From: an uncultured Bacteroidota bacterium
GTDB taxonomy: Bacteria; Bacteroidota; Bacteroidia; Bacteroidales; UBA12481
Direction of reading: 5' to 3'
DNA: 9,242 nucleotides
Assembly (NCBI GenBank): GCA_903832165.1
Contig: CAILAQ010000018.1
Location: 1-9,242 of the forward strand
The notes beneath the pieces were generated by a model, which saw nothing but the letters and a program-made list of their open reading frames with translations, ran no database searches and was not told where the DNA came from. Both the position numbers and the translations under genes were made by a program. Within the stretch, counting starts at the first letter, position 1, and every line of letters starts with the position of its first letter. This document shows, in pieces, positions 6,653-9,242 of the stretch.

Positions 6653-7135
6653 TTACTTTACCTGCACCAATTTCGTCTGTCCGTTTGAAATAATGATTTC
6701 GTAGAGTTCAAAGGCCGGCTGACCGGGTACGGTATCTGTTTTACTATTGACGATACCGGCAACAGTGGCAGTTGATTTGGTGAGCAGGTCGGTCACCTTG
6801 CCGAGGAGATCCGGGATCTTGGAATCAGTGGTTAAACCATAGGAGGTAAGTACACCGTTATTGAGTTCCAGTTTGAGTGCCGAGGAGCCGATACCAGGTT
6901 TTATTCTGATATACTGAGGATCTGACAGATCCGGAAGATAGATGATACTGGTTTTGAGGCTCACTGTTTTTGTGCCCTGATATTCCACCAGAAGATAGGG
7001 TTTCGGAGCATAGACTTTAAGTCCCGTTTCATTTTTCAGGTTGGAATCCTGATAGAATTTTACGGTAGCGCAACTGGTCATCAGCATAACAAATCCGGTT
7101 ACCAGCAGGAGGCCAGGAATTTTGGTTGTGTTCAT
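6653..7135 (-). CDS. Small lipoprotein of unknown function
   Basis: A 160-residue predicted lipoprotein. The signal peptide has a hydrophobic core at about 7-19 and a lipobox LMTSC with the lipidated cysteine at C22. The mature part begins ATVKFYQDSNLKNETGLKVY and contains KPYLLVEY (45-52), mostly short beta-strand-like stretches, then a helix-prone part at about 104-130. No known domain or catalytic motif is recognisable. Its ATG shares one base with the stop codon of the upstream SDR gene (TGATG), which points to coupled translation, and the three-TM gene follows after 16 nt. It is probably periplasmic or anchored in the outer membrane and may work with the membrane protein. Confidence 0.82.
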   Translation of the reverse strand: MNTTKIPGLLLVTGFVMLMTSCATVKFYQDSNLKNETGLKVYAPKPYLLVEYQGTKTVSLKTSIIYLPDLSDPQYIRIKPGIGSSALKLELNNGVLTSYGLTTDSKIPDLLGKVTDLLTKSTATVAGIVNSKTDTVPGQPAFELYEIIISNGQTKLVQVK

Positions 7136-8136
7136 CAGCTATTAATATGGTAAGTTTGAATCAATCCGTCCAGGAATCGGTTTGTCTCCTCCTTAACCAC
7201 CTTTCTGGCCGGATGAGCGTCAAACCATTCAATAGTTTGTCTGATGCCTTCTTCGAATGGTTTAGTTGCGATGAATCCAGGAACAAGCCGTTTGATTTTC
7301 GAGTTATCAAAAATCGCACAGTGGGATTTATCGCCCAGCAGGGTACCCCTTACTGAAGGGTAATTATGTTTATCGGCATAGTCGGCTATAGCTTCCGACG
7401 AAATATGCACAATCCGGGCCACGCCATTAGCGGCATGGGCCACAGCTTCGTAGATCCGGTTCCAGGTGAGCGCTTCATCCGAAGTAATATGAAAGGCTTC
7501 CCCGATCGCGTTCATGTTATTCATCAGTCCATAAAATCCACGGGCAAAGTCGGAGGCATGAGTGATGGTCCACAAAGAGGTACCATCACCGTGCACGACG
7601 ATTGGCAGGCCTTTCCGCATGCGGTCGATGACGGTAAACTCCTCCCAGCCGCCCAATGAAAGCGGGATCACGGAGTAGTAGGTAAATGAAGGCCGAACGA
7701 TGGTCATTGGAAATCCACTCTCACGATAAAGCTTAACGAGCAGGTCCTCGCAGGCAATTTTGTTAAGGGAGTAGTCCCAAACGGGATTTCTCAGCGGTGT
7801 TGATTCGGTGATTACCGGATTGGTGGGTGGTTTCTGGTATGCCGAAGCAGAGCTGATAAAAATATACTGGCGGGCGGACTCCCGGAACAATTCATAATCA
7901 CGTTGGATATCCTCCGGGGTGAAGGCGATCCAGTTCACCACGACGTCCCATTTATGGTTTCTCAGCGCCTTATCAACCTCGATGCGGTTATTGATATCGG
8001 CAGATAAATTTTTTACACCGGGAATAGCGGGTCGGTTACCACGGTTCAGGTGATACAGATCGACGCCCTTCTCTACGGCCAGCAGGCTGAGTGGGGTGCT
8101 TATGTTGCCGGTACCGCCAATAAATAATACTTTCAT
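7135..8136 (-). CDS. NAD-dependent epimerase/dehydratase-like extended SDR
   Basis: A 333-residue cytoplasmic protein of the extended/atypical short-chain dehydrogenase superfamily. The Rossmann nucleotide-binding strand is MKVLFIGGTGNIS; the glycine motif GxxGxxG has serine in its third position (S13). The NRG at 31-33 fits the end of beta-2. Serines in FISSASAY (93-100) and the YxxxK pair Y122/K126 (YSLNK) supply the usual catalytic triad. HASDFARGF (193-201) and the C-terminal IEWF (302-305) match sugar-nucleotide epimerase-like and CSP41-like relatives. The substrate cannot be told. It has a 110-bp gap upstream, so it may begin a new transcript, and its stop overlaps the next lipoprotein gene by one base. 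A metabolic enzyme leading a string of envelope genes is odd but common where operons are loosely organised. Confidence 0.88.
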   Translation of the reverse strand: MKVLFIGGTGNISTPLSLLAVEKGVDLYHLNRGNRPAIPGVKNLSADINNRIEVDKALRNHKWDVVVNWIAFTPEDIQRDYELFRESARQYIFISSASAYQKPPTNPVITESTPLRNPVWDYSLNKIACEDLLVKLYRESGFPMTIVRPSFTYYSVIPLSLGGWEEFTVIDRMRKGLPIVVHGDGTSLWTITHASDFARGFYGLMNNMNAIGEAFHITSDEALTWNRIYEAVAHAANGVARIVHISSEAIADYADKHNYPSVRGTLLGDKSHCAIFDNSKIKRLVPGFIATKPFEEGIRQTIEWFDAHPARKVVKEETNRFLDGLIQTYHINS

Positions 8137-8144
8137 ACTTAATC

Positions 8145-8170
8145 AGGTGAGGAGTTAAATAGGTGAGGAG
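8145..8170. repeat. Direct repeat AGGTGAGGAG, two copies
   Basis: AGGTGAGGAG occurs at 8145-8154 and again at 8161-8170, 16 bp apart, in the short leader between the SDR start codon and the 8-bp array. On the minus strand it reads CTCCTCACCT. It is too pyrimidine-rich and misplaced to be a ribosome binding site. It may be a decayed member of another short repeat family. Confidence 0.6.
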
Positions 8171-8178
8171 GTTATTTT

Positions 8179-8248
8179 GAAACTCTGAAACTCTGAAACT
8201 CTGAAACTCTGAAACTCTGAAACTCTGAAACTCTGAAACTTTGAAACT
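8179..8248. repeat. 8-bp tandem repeat array (GAAACTCT)
   Basis: Seven perfect copies of GAAACTCT begin at 8179, followed by one variant (GAAACTTT, 8235-8242) and a partial GAAACT (8243-8248), about 8.75 units in all. The array fills most of the 110-bp gap between two minus-strand genes. Its last partial unit overlaps the stop codon (8247-8249) of the upstream 131-residue protein. Perfect copies in the middle and a diverged edge are typical of slippage growth. It is outside any credible reading frame. Confidence 0.95.
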
Positions 8249-8642
8249 AAAAAGGGAGGGTGGCGGGTGGTGAAGCATCGGCAACTTTGAGTACTTCGAA
8301 CACCACGAAGTTGCTCATACCACGCCAGGGCAGAGCGTGCAGATACTCTTTATACCTTAGTTCCACGGTTTTGCCGCTGCAACGTTCGAGTACTGCACCG
8401 ATACTGTCATTTGCGACGCTGAAGTCGAACTCATTGCTTTGCAATCCACCGGGGGCGGGAGTTTTAAAGCCGGCCTGAATGAGCCGTCCTTCCCAGGTTT
8501 TGAATACGTAACCCTTTTTAACTATAAAATTAAGGTTCCCGGCTTTCACTCCTTCGCCAAAAACAAAATAGAATCGCCACCACAGGAAGAGGCCAAGCAG
8601 GATTATGATAACCGGGATACCGATTTTAAGAATTCGTTTCAT
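8247..8642 (-). CDS. Short single-TM protein of unknown function
   Basis: A 131-residue protein with one N-terminal TM helix (about 7-22, very hydrophobic) preceded by MKRILK, so most of the chain (about 25-131) should lie on the periplasmic side. Conserved-looking stretches are FYFVFGEGVKAGNLNFIVKK (24-43), VFKTWEGRLIQAGF (46-59) and KEYLHALPWRG (98-108). I recall similar short Bacteroidota proteins, sometimes labelled 6-phosphogluconate dehydrogenase; nothing here resembles that enzyme (no Rossmann motif, far too short), so the label would be wrong. It starts 24 nt after the heme protein gene and is likely co-transcribed with it. Its stop lies in the edge of the 8-bp array. Function unknown. 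Confidence 0.82.
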   Translation of the reverse strand: MKRILKIGIPVIIILLGLFLWWRFYFVFGEGVKAGNLNFIVKKGYVFKTWEGRLIQAGFKTPAPGGLQSNEFDFSVANDSIGAVLERCSGKTVELRYKEYLHALPWRGMSNFVVFEVLKVADASPPATLPF

Positions 8643-8666
8643 GAAGGGTACTTGTTATACCGTCAG

Positions 8667-9059
8667 CTATTTCCTGGCCGAGGCCGATGATTTTGCCCAT
8701 TTGGCGATCAGTGCCTTCTGTCTGGCTGTCAGGGCAAGGTCGGGGTTGTTTTCAACGAACATTGCCGGAGGCATTTTGTCCCTGGAAACCTCTGAACCGA
8801 TCTCTTTGACTTTATTCAACTGTCTGGCACGATCATACGTGGTCCATTGCGACAGGTTGAGGGCCCTCTTCGCCTTTCCGCTATCGGAATGGCAGGGCAT
8901 GCATGATGCGGTTAAAGCCTTATTCACCTTGCGGGGAATTACAATTGATTTGCCAGGTTTTACCGTTTGCTGAGCGATAGTCACAGGACTGGTCAGGATC
9001 ATTCCGGCGCAGATCATGAGAATTGATGCCGGGGTCAGGAACAAATGGAGTTTTTTCAT
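8667..9059 (-). CDS. Secreted monoheme c-type heme-binding protein
   Basis: A 130-residue exported protein starting at ATG 9059 (MKKLHLFL). The frame can be extended three codons to a GTG at 9068, but the ATG gives a standard signal peptide, so I prefer it. A cleavable signal of about 29 residues ends near TIAQQ. Counting from the ATG, a single CxxCH motif, CMPCH (53-57), attaches heme c covalently, and KMPP (M96) is a likely distal methionine. ALNLSQW after the heme site and the C-terminal LTARQKALIAKWA resemble the Haem_bd-type domain of Bacteroidota, in a shortened form. It would act in the periplasm in electron transfer or heme sensing; the partner is unknown. A usp gene ends 12 nt upstream and the short TM protein follows after 24 nt. 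Confidence 0.88.
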   Translation of the reverse strand: MKKLHLFLTPASILMICAGMILTSPVTIAQQTVKPGKSIVIPRKVNKALTASCMPCHSDSGKAKRALNLSQWTTYDRARQLNKVKEIGSEVSRDKMPPAMFVENNPDLALTARQKALIAKWAKSSASARK

Positions 9060-9071
9060 AAAAGGCACTGA

Positions 9072-9242
9072 TTATTTATGTTTTCGTGTAGGTATAATAT
9101 AGATCGGTATAGTTGAATGATTCAGGATTTTTTCTGTCACGCTGCCCATGACGATTTTTTCCAGCCATTTCCGGCTGTGAGATCCGAGGACAATTAGCCC
9201 AGCGTGGGTTTCCTGAGCAGTTTTGAGGATTGCATCAGCGAA
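9072..9242 (-). CDS. Universal stress protein (UspA family), C-terminal fragment
   Basis: The last 56 residues of a UspA-family protein; the start lies beyond the right edge of the window. The fragment carries the family's C-terminal ATP-binding signature in LIVLGSHSRKWLEKIVMGSV, followed by TEKILNHSTIPIYIIP, the final helix and beta-strand. In the usual G-2X-G-9X-G(S/T) motif the second glycine is serine here (GSHS), a change I associate with Bacteroidota homologues; ATP binding is therefore probable but not certain. The TAA stop lies 12 nt before the ATG of the heme protein, so the two are probably one operon. The protein is cytoplasmic and generally linked to stress survival. Confidence 0.88.
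   Translation of the reverse strand, partial: FADAILKTAQETHAGLIVLGSHSRKWLEKIVMGSVTEKILNHSTIPIYIIPTRKHK

Noticed and set aside
8254..8270. G-rich run (three GGG and one GG) resembling a G-quadruplex
   Set aside because: The fourth run is only two Gs, and the stretch encodes the C-terminus of the 131-residue protein; the call is too weak.
8036..8284. Minus-strand open frame of 82 codons with an eight-residue periodic peptide FQSFRVSE
   Set aside because: It is only the translation of the 8-bp DNA array (24 bp gives 8 residues) and overlaps two well-supported genes in another frame.
9060..9068. GTG start for the heme protein, three codons upstream
   Set aside because: The ATG at 9059 gives a typical MKK signal peptide start and leaves normal spacing to the usp stop; the GTG adds only three residues.

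Overview
The window looks like chromosomal DNA of a Bacteroidota bacterium, probably Bacteroidales or Marinilabiliales-like. The evidence is a DUF4382 lipoprotein, several lipoproteins and short envelope proteins of types common in that phylum, a PotC-PotD fusion, few recognisable Shine-Dalgarno sequences, and one AT-rich promoter resembling the Bacteroidota -33/-7 consensus. No species can be named from the sequence. All eleven genes lie on the minus strand, so transcription runs from high to low coordinates and the description below follows that order.

From the right edge come the C-terminal end of a UspA-type universal stress protein (cut by the window), a secreted monoheme c-type protein, and a short single-TM protein of unknown function. 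A 110-bp gap follows, holding an array of an 8-bp repeat. Next is a tightly packed four-gene block: an NAD(P)-binding SDR epimerase/dehydratase-like protein, a small lipoprotein, a three-TM membrane protein of unknown function, and a DUF4382 lipoprotein. Its junctions are a 1-nt overlap, a 16-nt gap and a 4-nt ATGA overlap, so the four are almost certainly co-transcribed.

A 65-bp AT-rich gap with a plausible promoter precedes ric (ytfE/scdA type), a di-iron protein that repairs iron-sulfur clusters. A 54-bp gap with a perfect 7-bp dyad then leads into potA-potB-potCD, a complete polyamine ABC importer. PotA is the ATPase and PotB one permease. The last gene fuses the second permease (PotC) to the substrate-binding protein (PotD), which appears tethered to the inner membrane by an extra TM helix. 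Genes in this block overlap or lie 3 nt apart.

The final 214 bp at the left edge have no gene. They hold a mosaic of intergenic repeats: two different 7-bp tandem arrays, a strong GC-rich hairpin, and an inverted copy of the first array.

Most of the window is ordinary core and envelope gene content. I see no defence system, phage, transposase, CRISPR array, rRNA or tRNA. The least explained material is the lipoprotein/three-TM/DUF4382 block, the repeat mosaics, and the dyad in front of potA.
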